This document shows, in pieces, positions 1 to 10,950 of a stretch of DNA of 64,000 nt (positions are counted from its first letter, which is position 1; every line of letters starts with the position of its first letter). The DNA comes from Cotesia glomerata. Its lineage: Eukaryota > Arthropoda > Insecta > Hymenoptera > Braconidae. The translations under genes and the position numbers were made by a program. Location: NCBI RefSeq assembly GCF_020080835.1, contig NC_058162.1, positions 11,051,323 to 11,115,322 on the forward strand, written 5' to 3'. The notes below the pieces were generated by a model. The model saw only the letters and a program-made list of their open reading frames with translations, did no database searches and was not told the DNA's origin.

Positions 1-194
1 AAAATAATTAATTCTACCAGAAAAAAATTGTTCCATTTCAAATTTCAAAAATTTTTTAAAAAACAATTGTTTAAACAAAACGTACCATTTTTTTTTTAAT
101 TTGACAAGCACATTCGTATTCAGCAGGTCAAAATACATAAGAATCAACTTTAACTTCTCATCGACCTCGAATTGCATACGGGTCTTATGACCGG

Positions 195-748
195 CCCCCG
201 GACTAAAACGATTCGGACCGGTAGATTTTGAGAAATCGCAAAGAAACTACAAAAAAAAATTTTTTCAAATGTGGTTTTTTTGGAATAACTTTTAAACGGC
301 TGTACCGATCAATTCCAAAAACTAATCAGCTCTTAACATAAAAAAACTACGCCGATTGCCGCCAGTCCGGTCAAAATCGGTTGATTTGTTCGTGAGTTAT
401 CGTTGACGAAAGAAAACCGAAAAAAGTGTTTTTTTCGGAATTACTCCGAAATTTTTCGTTTTATCAATTTCAACTTTAAGATTCTTTATGAAGCTTAAAA
501 AACTGCGTAAAATGCTACCAACTGCGTGAAAATCGGTTCATTCATTCAAACGTTATTGCGATTTGAAAATTCAAAAAATAGTGTTTTATCAAACTTCTAT
601 CAAACTTTTGAGCTCGGAGAGCTCAAAATAACACAAATTGTATTTATGAGCTCAAAGAGCTCAAAAACGTCATAAGTGCGTTTAGGTATAGAATTGGCGG
701 GAAGTTGCAGGGATGGCCTTCAGGGTCAACCGTTTTCCTAATTTTTTT
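195..748 (+). mobile_element. HINE/DINE-1-like repeat, 5'-truncated copy
   Basis: This copy carries the shared 3' half of a repeat seen about ten times in the window: A-rich segments, GAGCTC palindromes near 608-628 and 645-665, the block GCGGGAAGTTGCAGGGATGG, and the terminus CCTAA followed by a T run. The 5' end with the sub-terminal inverted repeat AACTTCCCGCTAA is missing. No long ORF is present. See the full copies at 21059, 33261 and 60410 for the complete structure. Confidence 0.8.
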
Positions 749-1095
749 AAATTATAAAAATTTTATAATTTAAGAAAAAAAATGATAAGATGGCCGCAAC
801 TGAGTGAATGTGCGTAAAAGTGTGTCCCCAGTCTTTACCGCTCTATTATTTAACTAGTGAATCATTAATTAAATAAGATGTTTGTAATTGAGTATAAAAA
901 TATTTAGAACGTAGTGTGATATAAAATGGTGTTATAAATATTTTCTTTTCATACTAAATTTTCTTTTTTGTATGACTCTTGGAGATAACCCTCAATATTG
1001 AGGAGTAATATTATTATTATTATCAGTAACAAGATACTACTGGACAAATTTTTAGTGGTATGTGCTGACCCCTAGCGGCATAAATATATATTACA

Positions 1096-2040
1096 ATGGA
1101 TGAGTGTAATGCATCATTTACTGACTGTCAAGTGGATGTGTCGTGCAGGGCTTGTAATGTACCCATATTACACAAATCTGTCAACTGCCCTAAATGCCTG
1201 AGTTGTTTTCACACGGCGTGTGTCAACACTGAAGCACTAACCAAAAATGGCGGATTCACCCGATGCTGTGGCCCGGGACGCGGTAAATCAACGAATACCG
1301 GTGGAACGCATCAGTTCACGCTTGAAGATATCCAGCAGGCATTTAGAGATGAATCAACTCCACTAGCAAGACGGCTAGATAATGTAGAAATCAGACTGGA
1401 TAATTTGGATACATATTTGAAAGATTTCTCCACCAGAGGAATTAGTGAGCACCGTGAAATTGTCAAGCTTAAAGAGAAGGTTAACAGTATTGTATCATCG
1501 GCTTCTGGGGCCCAGTCAGTAGCAGGGGCGTCTCATGATGTATTCAAGGAATTTGAGGATAGACTACGCAGGCGGTCGAATCTCATGGTTTATGAACTCC
1601 CGGAGGATGATTCTTCGGAATCAGAAAATGGTAATCTCCATGCGAGAATCACAGACTGTTTCTGTAAATTATTGAACAAAACAATAGCTACTCTAAAAAT
1701 AAAATTTAAATGCATGCGTGTTGGTAAATTATTATTGAATAGTACATCTCCACGTCCGGTAAAAATTATTTTCAATAATTCTGAATCAGCTGATATCATC
1801 CTGCAGGCATATGTCAAATCCAAGACCCAGAAGAGACTACCAGTATCGCTCCAGCAGTTGATAATTGCTCGAGATCAAACACCGGCGCAGAGACGGGAGT
1901 ACTTGGCCTTGAAAGAGGAGATGGAGCGGCGTACTTCAGCGGGGGAGAAGAACTTGAAGATAGTGACCAGGGGAACGCGTCAACTTATAGTTCAGCATGC
2001 TCGAACTTCGGTTCTGAACAAGATGAACAAAGATCAATAA
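1096..2040 (+). CDS. LINE ORF1 protein with PHD/RING-like zinc finger
   Basis: A 314-residue protein. Residues 17-58 show a Cys4-His-Cys3-type pattern (C17, C20, C31, C34, H39, C42, then C57/C58), like the PHD-like finger found in ORF1 of CR1/Jockey-type LINEs. Residues about 75-135 are rich in charged and leucine residues and probably form a coiled coil for trimerisation. The middle and C-terminal part is basic and probably binds RNA. In this LINE class ORF1 packages the element RNA into ribonucleoprotein particles. The ATG at 1096 follows a leader of about 320 nt. ORF2 follows in the -1 frame and overlaps the end of this ORF. Function comes from family knowledge; the zinc ligands are directly visible. 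Confidence 0.85.
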   Translation: MDECNASFTDCQVDVSCRACNVPILHKSVNCPKCLSCFHTACVNTEALTKNGGFTRCCGPGRGKSTNTGGTHQFTLEDIQQAFRDESTPLARRLDNVEIRLDNLDTYLKDFSTRGISEHREIVKLKEKVNSIVSSASGAQSVAGASHDVFKEFEDRLRRRSNLMVYELPEDDSSESENGNLHARITDCFCKLLNKTIATLKIKFKCMRVGKLLLNSTSPRPVKIIFNNSESADIILQAYVKSKTQKRLPVSLQQLIIARDQTPAQRREYLALKEEMERRTSAGEKNLKIVTRGTRQLIVQHARTSVLNKMNKDQ

Positions 2041-2075
2041 CTCTTTATGAAAGTATCCTGCTAACGAACTATTCG

Positions 2076-4907
2076 GTGTACTATCAAAATGTGCGTGGTC
2101 TCAATACGAAGCTCAATCAGGTCTTCATTGAATCTTCTGTGTTGACATATGATTTATTAGCACTTACAGAGACCTGGCTTACGCCTAACATTTATTCTAA
2201 CGAACTATTAGATCCTGCACTGTACTTGGTGTATAGATCTGATAGGCGTGTCTCTCGGAAAAAATCAAGAGGTGAAGGGGTGCTAATTGCAGCTCGTCAA
2301 ACGTTAAATACTAATATTTTTGATACTTCGTTATTATCCATCTTTGAAGATATAGACGTCGTTGGAGTTCGATTAGTGGAAAACTGTGATCAACTTACAT
2401 TGATTGTTGTATATATTCCACCCGCAGTGATGATTAATATATTAAGTGATTTTTTAGAATTATTATCTGAGCTCTTGAGTGATGTTAGTTGTAAGGTTAT
2501 TATAGCTGGTGATTTTAACATAAGTAAGTTTATCAGGCATCAGGCTCGCGCATTATATGATGCGAGATCTGCACTAGTAAATGACTTTAATGATTTACTT
2601 AAACTGGAACAATACAATTATATTACTAATAACCAAGGCAATTGTTTAGACTTGGTGTTGTCGAACACAAAATGTAATGTAGAAAGATCAGACTGGACCT
2701 TGGTGGGACTTGATGTGTATCATCCAGCTTTTTATATAGATGTTAGTATGTCCAGGAAGCTGAAAAAGAGTAATGACGAGAATATTATTTGTCATAAATA
2801 TAACTTTAGAAAATATAATAAGTCTTGTCTAATAAATGCACTCTGCCAAGCTGATTGGTCTGATCTTTCTAATAATCTTGATCCTAATTATCTATGTTCT
2901 TTAATGTACAGTAAGCTTGATCAAATATTCAATGAGGTGATACCTAAAGCTCATGTACTCCAATCTGCTGCTTTTCCTAAATGGTTCACAGCGGATATAA
3001 TATTTGACCTCAAGAACAAGGAATATCATCGTCAACGGGCCAAGCGTGATAAATCTGTCTATCACGAACAACGCTTTAAGGATCTTAGAAAATCACTTAA
3101 AGTGCGTATCAAGCAAGCCAGAGCTAATTATATTGCAAAAGCTGAGACCAACATAATCTCAGATCCTAACTGCTTCTGGAATTACACAAAGTCATTAGCA
3201 AATGATACAAAACCACCACGAGAAATTAAAGTTAACAATAAACTCGAATCTGACCCTCAAGTAATAGCTGATGGCTTTGCAGAATTCTTTAGCAATGTAT
3301 TTGTACCGTATGACTTTACTTTGCTCAATAGCAATATACCAGACCTTTTTGGTACTCCTGGAATCCCAGATAGATTGGATATAATTAGATTTTGTAAAAA
3401 ATTGCCGAACAAATGGTCTGCTGGTACTGATGATATTTCTTGTTGTATAGTGCGTGACTGTGCTGAGGCATTCAGTATTCCACTAACAATTATTATACAA
3501 TCTTCAATAATACACGGAATTTTTCCGGAAAGGTGGAAGCAGGCAAAAATATGCCCCATACCTAAGACTGGTAATTTAGCAGATGTTACACTGTCTAGAC
3601 CCATAGCAATACTGTGCTCGTTTTCCAAAGTACTGGAGATGTATATTTATGAACTAGTCTTCAGTGAGTTTCAGCCCATTGTTTCTCCACTCCAGCATGG
3701 TTTTATGCCCAAACGCTCAACAGTAACTAATTTAATATATTTCACTCAGCTTGCTAATGAGACTCTTGCTGCTAGAGAACAACTTGATGTATTTTGTGCA
3801 GATTTTGCTAAAGCATTTGATAAAGTAGACATAGGAATATTACTTGATAGACTGCGTGCGCTAGGACTAACTACTCACCTTATGTGCTTATTAACTTCAT
3901 ACCTAGTCAGCAGGAAAAATATTGTATACTATATGGGACATCGATCTAAGCCCTATATTTCTACCTCAGGAGTACCTCAAGGATCAAACCTTGGTCCTCT
4001 CTTGTTTCTTGTCTTTATCAATGATCTAGCACAACATACTTCTTGTTTCTTTGATTTATTTGCGGATGATTCAAAGCTTTATATGAGAATACGCAATGTA
4101 TATGATTGCGCATTTCTACAGCGTAACATTGAATACTTGGTTCAGTGGTGTGGAGACAATAAGCTGAAACTCAATGCTGATAAATGCATCATTTTAACAA
4201 TCACTCGAAATCAAAATCCTATTACTTTTAACTATAACATGTCTGGTAAAATTTTAAATAAAAGTACATCAGTCAAAATACTTGGAGTAACGTTTGACAG
4301 TAAACTTACTTTTGCTATGCACATCAACAACATTATATCAGAAGCATGGAAAACCCTAGGGTTCATTACTCGAATTTCAAAAAATTTTAATAATCTTTAT
4401 GCCATTAGAATATTGTATAATACCTTTGTTAGACCGAAACTCGAGTATGCTTCATTGGTATGGTCTCCCACTCAGTCAGGACAGTCCACTAAAATTGAGA
4501 GAGTTCAAAGAAGATTTTTAAAATTTGTAATTTGGAAAAAAACTGGACATTATCCAGCTCGGGGAATCGCAAATCTAACGCTCTGTAATGAGTGCGAATA
4601 TCTTACTCTTGAAGAAAGACGAGTATGTACAGAATTCTCCTTTGCAACTAAACTGTTCAATAACTTGGTAGACTGTCCTCAACTACTATCATTGTTTAAA
4701 TTTAGGATACCAGTCTTAGGTATAAGAAGTCAAGTACCAATGTATATACCTATTGCTAAATCTAACTTATCTCAGGCAGCGCCGATCTATCGCATCTCTG
4801 GTGCAGTGAATCGTTTTTGTCAATTAGAAGCTTCACTCGATCCGTTTGATTGTCCTCATGGATATATAACAGCATTACTTGGCAAATTAGTAATTAAGTG
4901 GAGTTGA
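2076..4907 (+). CDS. LINE ORF2: AP-type endonuclease plus reverse transcriptase
   Basis: About 943 residues without a stop. The N-terminal endonuclease has the QNVRGL and TETWL blocks (metal-binding N and E) and GDFN near residue 145; the usual SDH motif reads VYHP here, so its aspartate is replaced. The reverse transcriptase spans about residues 395-700, with motif A FCADFAKAFD (about 573), SGVPQGSNLGP (about 630) and the catalytic FADD (about 662). The enzyme nicks target DNA and copies the element RNA by target-primed reverse transcription. The frame is open from 1794, overlapping ORF1 by about 247 nt in the -1 frame. There is no in-frame ATG until well inside the endonuclease, so 2076 (GTG) is only a nominal start. 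A frameshifted or non-AUG start is likely. Confidence 0.88.
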   Translation: MYYQNVRGLNTKLNQVFIESSVLTYDLLALTETWLTPNIYSNELLDPALYLVYRSDRRVSRKKSRGEGVLIAARQTLNTNIFDTSLLSIFEDIDVVGVRLVENCDQLTLIVVYIPPAVMINILSDFLELLSELLSDVSCKVIIAGDFNISKFIRHQARALYDARSALVNDFNDLLKLEQYNYITNNQGNCLDLVLSNTKCNVERSDWTLVGLDVYHPAFYIDVSMSRKLKKSNDENIICHKYNFRKYNKSCLINALCQADWSDLSNNLDPNYLCSLMYSKLDQIFNEVIPKAHVLQSAAFPKWFTADIIFDLKNKEYHRQRAKRDKSVYHEQRFKDLRKSLKVRIKQARANYIAKAETNIISDPNCFWNYTKSLANDTKPPREIKVNNKLESDPQVIADGFAEFFSNVFVPYDFTLLNSNIPDLFGTPGIPDRLDIIRFCKKLPNKWSAGTDDISCCIVRDCAEAFSIPLTIIIQSSIIHGIFPERWKQAKICPIPKTGNLADVTLSRPIAILCSFSKVLEMYIYELVFSEFQPIVSPLQHGFMPKRSTVTNLIYFTQLANETLAAREQLDVFCADFAKAFDKVDIGILLDRLRALGLTTHLMCLLTSYLVSRKNIVYYMGHRSKPYISTSGVPQGSNLGPLLFLVFINDLAQHTSCFFDLFADDSKLYMRIRNVYDCAFLQRNIEYLVQWCGDNKLKLNADKCIILTITRNQNPITFNYNMSGKILNKSTSVKILGVTFDSKLTFAMHINNIISEAWKTLGFITRISKNFNNLYAIRILYNTFVRPKLEYASLVWSPTQSGQSTKIERVQRRFLKFVIWKKTGHYPARGIANLTLCNECEYLTLEERRVCTEFSFATKLFNNLVDCPQLLSLFKFRIPVLGIRSQVPMYIPIAKSNLSQAAPIYRISGAVNRFCQLEASLDPFDCPHGYITALLGKLVIKWS

Positions 4908-5267
4908 TGATGTGCAATTGTGTATTGGTAATAAGGAGTATTGTTATTTTATAAGGAGTATTGCTATTCTGTTTTATACTTTGTTTTTTTTTTTTTTTTT
5001 TTTGTTTTTTTTTTGTTTTGTTTTTTCTTTCTTTCTTTCTTTTTGATTATTATTGTGAATGAATTGCAATAGCTAACTTATCGCTAGAGCATTCACTTAG
5101 TATTTTAGTATTTCAAAGTTTATATGTGAAATCACTATGCTAGTTATAAGTCATCTTGTCATACATCAAAAACTATCTTTGTATACTAACTACTGTACTA
5201 TTAACCCTGTTAATGGCCTAGGCTGTTGGGTTTGTTTATTAAATAAATAAATAAATAAATAAATAAA

Positions 5268-5916
5268 ACAATGGTTATTATGAAATACATTATTCAAATT
5301 CAAATGAATACCGATAATCTATTATATAAAGTTCTAAAAAGTTTCTATAAAAAAGCACACGATAACTTTTTACGAACATTAAGAGTCTGGTTCGTAGAAG
5401 AGGTTCTTATTGAATGAAACACGAGTGGACGCTTAATGAATGAATTTCTTTAGTGACGATATTTGTATGAAAAAAAAATAAAAATAAAGTATAAGTATAT
5501 ACTTGATCGTTATACAAGAGAAGAGCCAATCATAGTCCGTATCCCTTTAATCGTTTTACATTTCCGGCGACGTCTGCATATTAGTTGGCTTGGTCAAATC
5601 ATTAAACTAAACGTTTATTTACTAAACCAATACTTCAAGCTTTCGTAAATCTACATTTACATTCTTTGCTACTCTTATCTTTATATAATTCATATATTTT
5701 TCTCACTTAATGCCTAGACCACTAGAAGTAGTCTTCATAATTTCTTCTAACGCAAGAATTTCTGAGTTTCGGTAATAAACCAACATTACCGCATAGCCAA
5801 TGACTCAAAATAAATTTATATACGTTCTCATTGTATTTGTAAAATATCATTCATGCTTTTAGATAGGCTAATGTTATTTTGACACAAGAGTTGATATTTG
5901 AAAATTTTTTTGTTTA

Positions 5917-5917
<1 letters not shown>
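5268..5917. other. Unassigned AT-rich interval
   Basis: I see no coding potential, inverted repeat or recognised family here. A 61-codon ORF at 5463-5648 has no recognisable features and is probably chance. Confidence 0.5.
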
Positions 5918-5954
<37 letters not shown>

Positions 5955-6145
5955 GACGTACTTGTAGGAATAATCACAACTATTAGGAATAATCAAATTA
6001 GTAGGAATAATTAGTAGGATTTGTTAGTAGGAATAATCAAAACTATTTCCTAGGACCTTATATTGTGGAGATTTCATAAAAACTCGAGTTTTGAAGACCG
6101 TGGTGCAACCAATAACTTCTCGATTTTTTGAAAATAATTCATTTT
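5918..6145 (-). mobile_element. Diverged HINE/DINE-1-like fragment with CA tract
   Basis: A CA microsatellite (5920-5952) is followed by the block that in other copies encodes the 5' end of the repeat (CTAGGACC, GGAGATTT, CTCGAGTTTT, AATAACTTC). Between them lie about five irregular copies of a short unit containing TAGGAATAATCA, an expansion not seen in the other copies. Confidence 0.65.
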
Positions 6146-6169
6146 CATCACGAAAAGTTACAAATTAAA

Positions 6170-6650
6170 CTAATATAAAACTTCAAATAATTGATATTAA
6201 ATTAATCATTATAAATCATTTCAAATACTGAGAAATTGACAGAATATAAAATGATTAATAATGATTAAAATTTTTCAATCATGTCGAATCATTTCTAATC
6301 ATAAAATATTCCGTGAATTTCTGTCACCTCTTATGATTTAAAATGATTCAGTTAGGATTAAAAATTTTTAATCATATGGAATCATTTCTAATCATAAAAT
6401 AATCGTTGAATTTCTGACTTCTATAATGATTGAATATGATTAAGTTATGATTGAAAATTTTTAATCATGTCGAATCGTTTTTAATCATAAAAAAATTTTG
6501 AAATTTTTGTCTATGAAATGATTCAAAATGACTGCGTTAGGATTAAGAATTTTTAATCATGCCAAATCATTTCTTATCATGAAATTTCTGTAGCTTTAAT
6601 GATTTAAAACTTTTGAATTAAAATTAAAAATTTATAATATTGTTTCGTAT
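6170..6650. repeat. Tandem repeat, period about 95-100 bp
   Basis: About four diverged copies built on AATCATTTCTAATCAT and GATTAAAAATTTTTAATCAT. A related array lies at 13950-14165, just outside the other end of the foldback-like element. The two arrays may belong to that element or to its original target. Confidence 0.7.
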
Positions 6651-7079
6651 CACAAATAGTCCCTCGGCTGAAGAGGGAAGCCCGTATGCACTTTTAGGTC
6701 CCCGGATTCTGATTAATGATATTTACGTATTTTTTGCCGAGGATCACGAAAAACTAGGTTATTTTGCTTGCCGATGGTAAGTTTAATTGTTAATAACAAT
6801 TTAATTGTTTAAAACAATATAAATCAGGAACGACTGATTTGACGGGGAAGTTTATTTTAAAAAAAAGTTTTAAAATTGAAAAACCAACAAAAAATGCCTT
6901 CATCACTTTTTTGATAAAATGATTATTTTTGGAGATATCGTAAAAAACAACAAGTAGCGGTCGAACCTCTCTGTCGCGCGAACACAACCCACGGACTCTA
7001 GCGACGGACGACAGGCAGAAAAAAATACAGAGACAAAAAAAAATTCAATTCTCGGTAACCACTGGAGGTTAAATAAGGA

Positions 7080-7410
7080 AACTCATAGAAATCATAGAGT
7101 AGACTCTACAGAAAATTTCCAGACCTATAATCGATCGATCAACCCCATGGACACCGATTAACAGCCCCATAAAATGCTTTTTTTAATTATTTGACAAAAA
7201 TTTGACATTTAAAAATTCAATCTTTGGTGTCCACTCGAGATTAAGAAAAGAAACTCCTAGAAATTATAGAGTAAGCCTACTAAAGATTTCTAGACCCATC
7301 ATCGATCGATCAACCCCATGGACACCGAGTACCAGCCCCATAAGAGGCGTTTTTTTACTTATTTGTCACAAATTTGACATTTAAAAATTTAATCCTCTGT
7401 GTCCACTGGA

Positions 7411-7411
<1 letters not shown>
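7080..7411 (+). repeat. ~172-bp tandem units, left array of FB1 (first part)
   Basis: Two units marked by the core ATCGATCGATCAACCCCATG near 7131 and 7302. Each unit also contains the GTCCACT(C/G)GA block and a run of T before TTATTTG. Confidence 0.8.
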
Positions 7412-7485
<74 letters not shown>

Positions 7486-9660
7486 TTTAATTGGCCCCGA
7501 AGTCGAAATTCCTTGCGGCCATCCAAAATTGATACAAAAAATCTTAATATGATACATAAAGTAGTGTGTTAAGTAGTATATATAAAGTATATATATAAAG
7601 TAGTATATATAATGTAGTGTGTTAAACACTCAGTCACTCAATCACTCAATCATCACTAAATTCTGATACAATGAATACATATTATGATCTATCAGATTGT
7701 AAAAAATATTCATAACAAGCAGTTCGAAACTCTATAAATGTTGGTAAGGTCGTACAATCAGCTGGTAATTGATTCCAGATTTTAACCGCAGATATCAAGA
7801 ATGATTTTTCATACTTCGCTGAATGATAAACCGGTAACTCAAGATAGTCTTGACGAATATCTCCTCGGCGTAGGCGAGGCTCAAGAATTTCTAAGTCTTG
7901 CCTAATTAGAGGCTTTTGATTAAGATACAATGCTTTATAAATAAGACACGATAAGAAAAATTTACGCCTAGAACTAAGTGTCAGCCAACGAAGCTCTCAC
8001 TGTGCAAGTGCAATCACTGGTCTCGGCTGTTAAGTAATACACCCAAATCTGTAACACAAATGGAATAAAGTAGTGGTCCAAGGACACTGCCCTGCGGAAC
8101 ACCACTCGAAATTTCTTTCCAGTCTGATATACCAGAATTATCAATTCTAATTGCTTGCAGCCTATCTTTTAAGTATGATACAATCCAATCAATAGCAAGA
8201 TCTCCAAAACCTATAGCCTTTAATTTAAATATTAAAATCTTATGCACAGCAGAGTCAAACGCTTTGCTGAAGTCGAAAAATACAGCAATAGTAATCATTG
8301 TGTTATCAATGCCTAATCTAATATCATCACATAACCTCAAAACAGCATCCTGTGTTCAGACCTTCCCGAAAGCCAGTTTGGTAATCATCAATAATTCCAT
8401 TGACAGTTAAATAATTAATAATTTGATCATGGACACATCTTTCTAGCGCTTTTGACAATGTACAAGTTATTGATATTGGCCTGTAGTCTGAAAACACAGT
8501 TGGACTCCGAGTTTTCGGCAAAGGCAACACATAAGACTGTTTCCAGATCGATGGGAAGAAACCTGAAGAGAGAGATAGATTAAATAAATCAGTAATAGTT
8601 ACCAGAAAATAAGGCATTACAATTTTGTATGTTTTTATGTCAAAACCATCAGGACCCATAGAGCTGGAAGTCAGTTTCATGATTGCCTTTTTTATAATAT
8701 CACATTCCAGTCTATTGAATTCAAAAGTCGTCTCATACCTAGTTAACCATTTATTAATACAATTATAATCAATATTATCCGAAAATGAACCCGCCACCGT
8801 CACGAAATATGTATCCAATTCATCTATGTTAAGATCATGTTAAATATTGGAATCTGAACAATAATTTTTAATTAATCCTAAATTCCGAAAATCATTCCAA
8901 CATGATTTAGCATTTTTACAATTCCGAAAACGATAATCAAAATAGTTTTTCTTTGCCTCAGAAATTCTGCCTTTAATTATTTTACGTAGATTAGCATACT
9001 CTTTAAACGCCAAGCCGGATCTTTTGAAGATCCTGTACAGCTTCGATCGGCGACGCTGAAGAGTCGATATCCAGATTGATCCATGGCGCCGGTTGATCCC
9101 GAGCATTAACCTCTCTGAGCGGTGCTAGTTCTTCTATTACACCCCCAATATGTTGATGTAAACGTTCATTCATAGTATCTACCGATGTTGCATTAGCAAT
9201 GTCCGAGAGATCTAGACTTAAACAGAGCTGTTGAAGGTTGGTATCATCAATCCGTGCCCAATTTCTGCACCATATTCTTCTGTGACCAACTGACGGTATG
9301 TTATAATCATATTGCAGAGAAATTAGATCTTGATCTGCGAGGAACGGTTCTGACGACTGCTTGGTAGTCAGAACTAAGTCCCGATCGCTTACCAAACAAT
9401 GATCAATCCATGAGCGACTGTAAGCAGTGTGATGAGTATTATAATTAAGTAAATGTAGGCCCAAGCATCCACAGAATTCCAATAGACAATCCGATTTCGA
9501 GTTGGCTGTATTCATATTAATATTGAAATTTCCAATGAGTATAACATGCTCATAATGCGGCATTATATGATCCAAATCGGCTTCTAGAAGGTTTAAGGTC
9601 TCAGAGATCGGCGGATTATACACAACGCCAACTAAAATTTTTTGTCTTCTAGTATGCCAC
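7412..9660 (-). mobile_element. Decayed Jockey/CR1-type LINE inserted in the tandem array (LINE-2)
   Basis: The element reads on the minus strand, with its 3' tail of AAT/AAAT microsatellite at 7412-7490 and a truncated 5' end at 9660. The flanking pentamer ACATT appears on both sides (GGACATT left, CCACATT right), and the uninterrupted unit at about 9980 shows the empty site. This supports target-primed insertion with a short target duplication. Confidence 0.85.
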
Positions 9661-9662
9661 AT
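7682..9662 (-). pseudogene. LINE ORF2 remnant: endonuclease and RT pieces, YADD region deleted
   Basis: Pieces in order on the minus strand: endonuclease 9003-9662 (GDFN reads GNFN, so a metal ligand is lost); linker 8840-9106; RT fingers 8327-8818 (GPDGFD, SDYRPIS); palm start 8014-8340 (FFDFSKAFDS, SGVPQGSVLGP); and a C-terminal tail 7682-7930 (KIWNQLPADC). Frame changes lie near 9003-9106 and 8327-8340. Between 8014 and about 7990 the sequence jumps straight from the SGVPQGS region to the C-terminal tail. The catalytic YADD and thumb are therefore missing. This copy cannot make an active enzyme. Confidence 0.88.
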
Positions 9663-10950
9663 TAAGAACTTAAACTCATGGAAATCGTAGAGTGGATTCT
9701 ACCAAAGATTTCTAGACCTATAATCGATCGATCAAACCCATGGACACCGAGTAACAGCCCCATAAAAAGCGTTTTTTGACTTATTTGTCACAAAAAATTA
9801 AATTCTCAGTGTCCACTCGAGATTAAGAAAAGAAACTCCTAAAAATCATGGAGAAGGCTCTACCAAAGATTCCTAGACCTATAATCGATCGATCAACCCC
9901 ATGGACACCGAGTAACAGCCCCATAAATGGTGTTTTTTAACTTATTCATCACAAATTTCACATTTAAAAATTTAATCCTCGGTGTCCACAGGACATTAAG
10001 AACTTAAACTCATGGAAATCGTAGAGTTATCTCTTCAGAAGATTTCCAGGCCCATAATCGATCGATCAACCCCATGGACACCGAGTAACAGCCCCATAAA
10101 ATGCGTTTTTTGACTTATTTGACAAAAATTTGACATTTGAAAATTCAATCTTTGGTGTCCACTCGAGATTAAAAAAGGATACTTATAGAAGTCATAGAGT
10201 AGACTCTACGGAAGATTTCCAGAAGAGTTCACTTTCTTGATTTCCAGTGAACACCGATTGAATTATTAACGTCAAATTTCTGACAAATAAGTTAAAAAAC
10301 GCCCTTTATGGGGCTGTTACTCGGTGTTCATGAGGTTGATCGATTGATTATGGGTCTGGAAATCTTCTGTAGAGTCTACTCTATGATTTGCATGAGTGTC
10401 ATTTCTTAATCTCGGGTGGACACCAAAGATTGAATTTTTAAATGTCAAATTTTTGTCAAATAAGTCAAAAAAGGCATTTTATGGGGCTTTTACACGGTGT
10501 CCATGGGGTTGATCGATCGATTGTGAGCCTGGAAATCTTCGGTAGAGTCCACTCTACGATTTCTATGAGTTTCCTTTGTTAATTTCAAGCGGACACCGAG
10601 GATTGAATTTTTAAATGTCAAATTTTTGTCAAATAATTAAAAAAAGCATTTTATGGGGCTATTACTCGGTGTTCATGGGGTTGATCGGTTGATTATGGGC
10701 CTGGAAATCTTCTGTAGGGTTCACTCTATGATTTCCATTAGTTTCCTTTCTTAATCTCGACTGGACACCGAGGATTAAATTTTTAAAGTCAAATTTTCGT
10801 CAAATAAGTCAAAAAACGCCCTTTATGGAGCTGTTACTCGGTGTCCATGGGGTTGATCGATCAATTATGGGTCTGGAAATATTCTGTAGAGTCTACTCTA
10901 TGATTTCCATGAGTTTTCTTTCTTAATCTTTAGTGGTTACCGAAAATTGA
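9661..10950. repeat. ~172-bp tandem units, remainder of FB1 array with inversion point
   Basis: The core ATCGATCGATC occurs on the plus strand near 9722, 9882 and 10054. It occurs inverted (GGTTGATCGAT) near 10332, 10505, 10677 and 10851. Inverted-side spacing is 172-174 bp. The switch of orientation falls at about 10255. Confidence 0.85.

Larger units (their letters stand above)
777..5267 (+). mobile_element. Near-full-length non-LTR retrotransposon, Jockey/CR1 group (LINE-1 of window)
   Basis: A two-ORF LINE: a short 5' leader starting just after the HINE copy, ORF1 with a PHD/RING-like zinc finger, ORF2 with apurinic endonuclease and reverse transcriptase, and a 3' UTR. The 3' UTR holds a long T run (about 4986-5003) and ends in an AAAT microsatellite tail (5238-5267). 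Both ORFs are uninterrupted, so this copy is young or only lightly decayed. I could not find a convincing target-site duplication; the 5' boundary (about 777) is set by the end of the preceding repeat. The clade is assigned from the ORF1 zinc finger and RT style, and Jockey versus CR1/Kiri is not resolved. Confidence 0.85.

Noticed and set aside
7080..10950. CRISPR-like regular spacing of ~172-bp repeats
   Set aside because: The units are long, contiguous and diverged, they invert in the middle, and the context is eukaryotic transposons. There are no short repeats with unique spacers.
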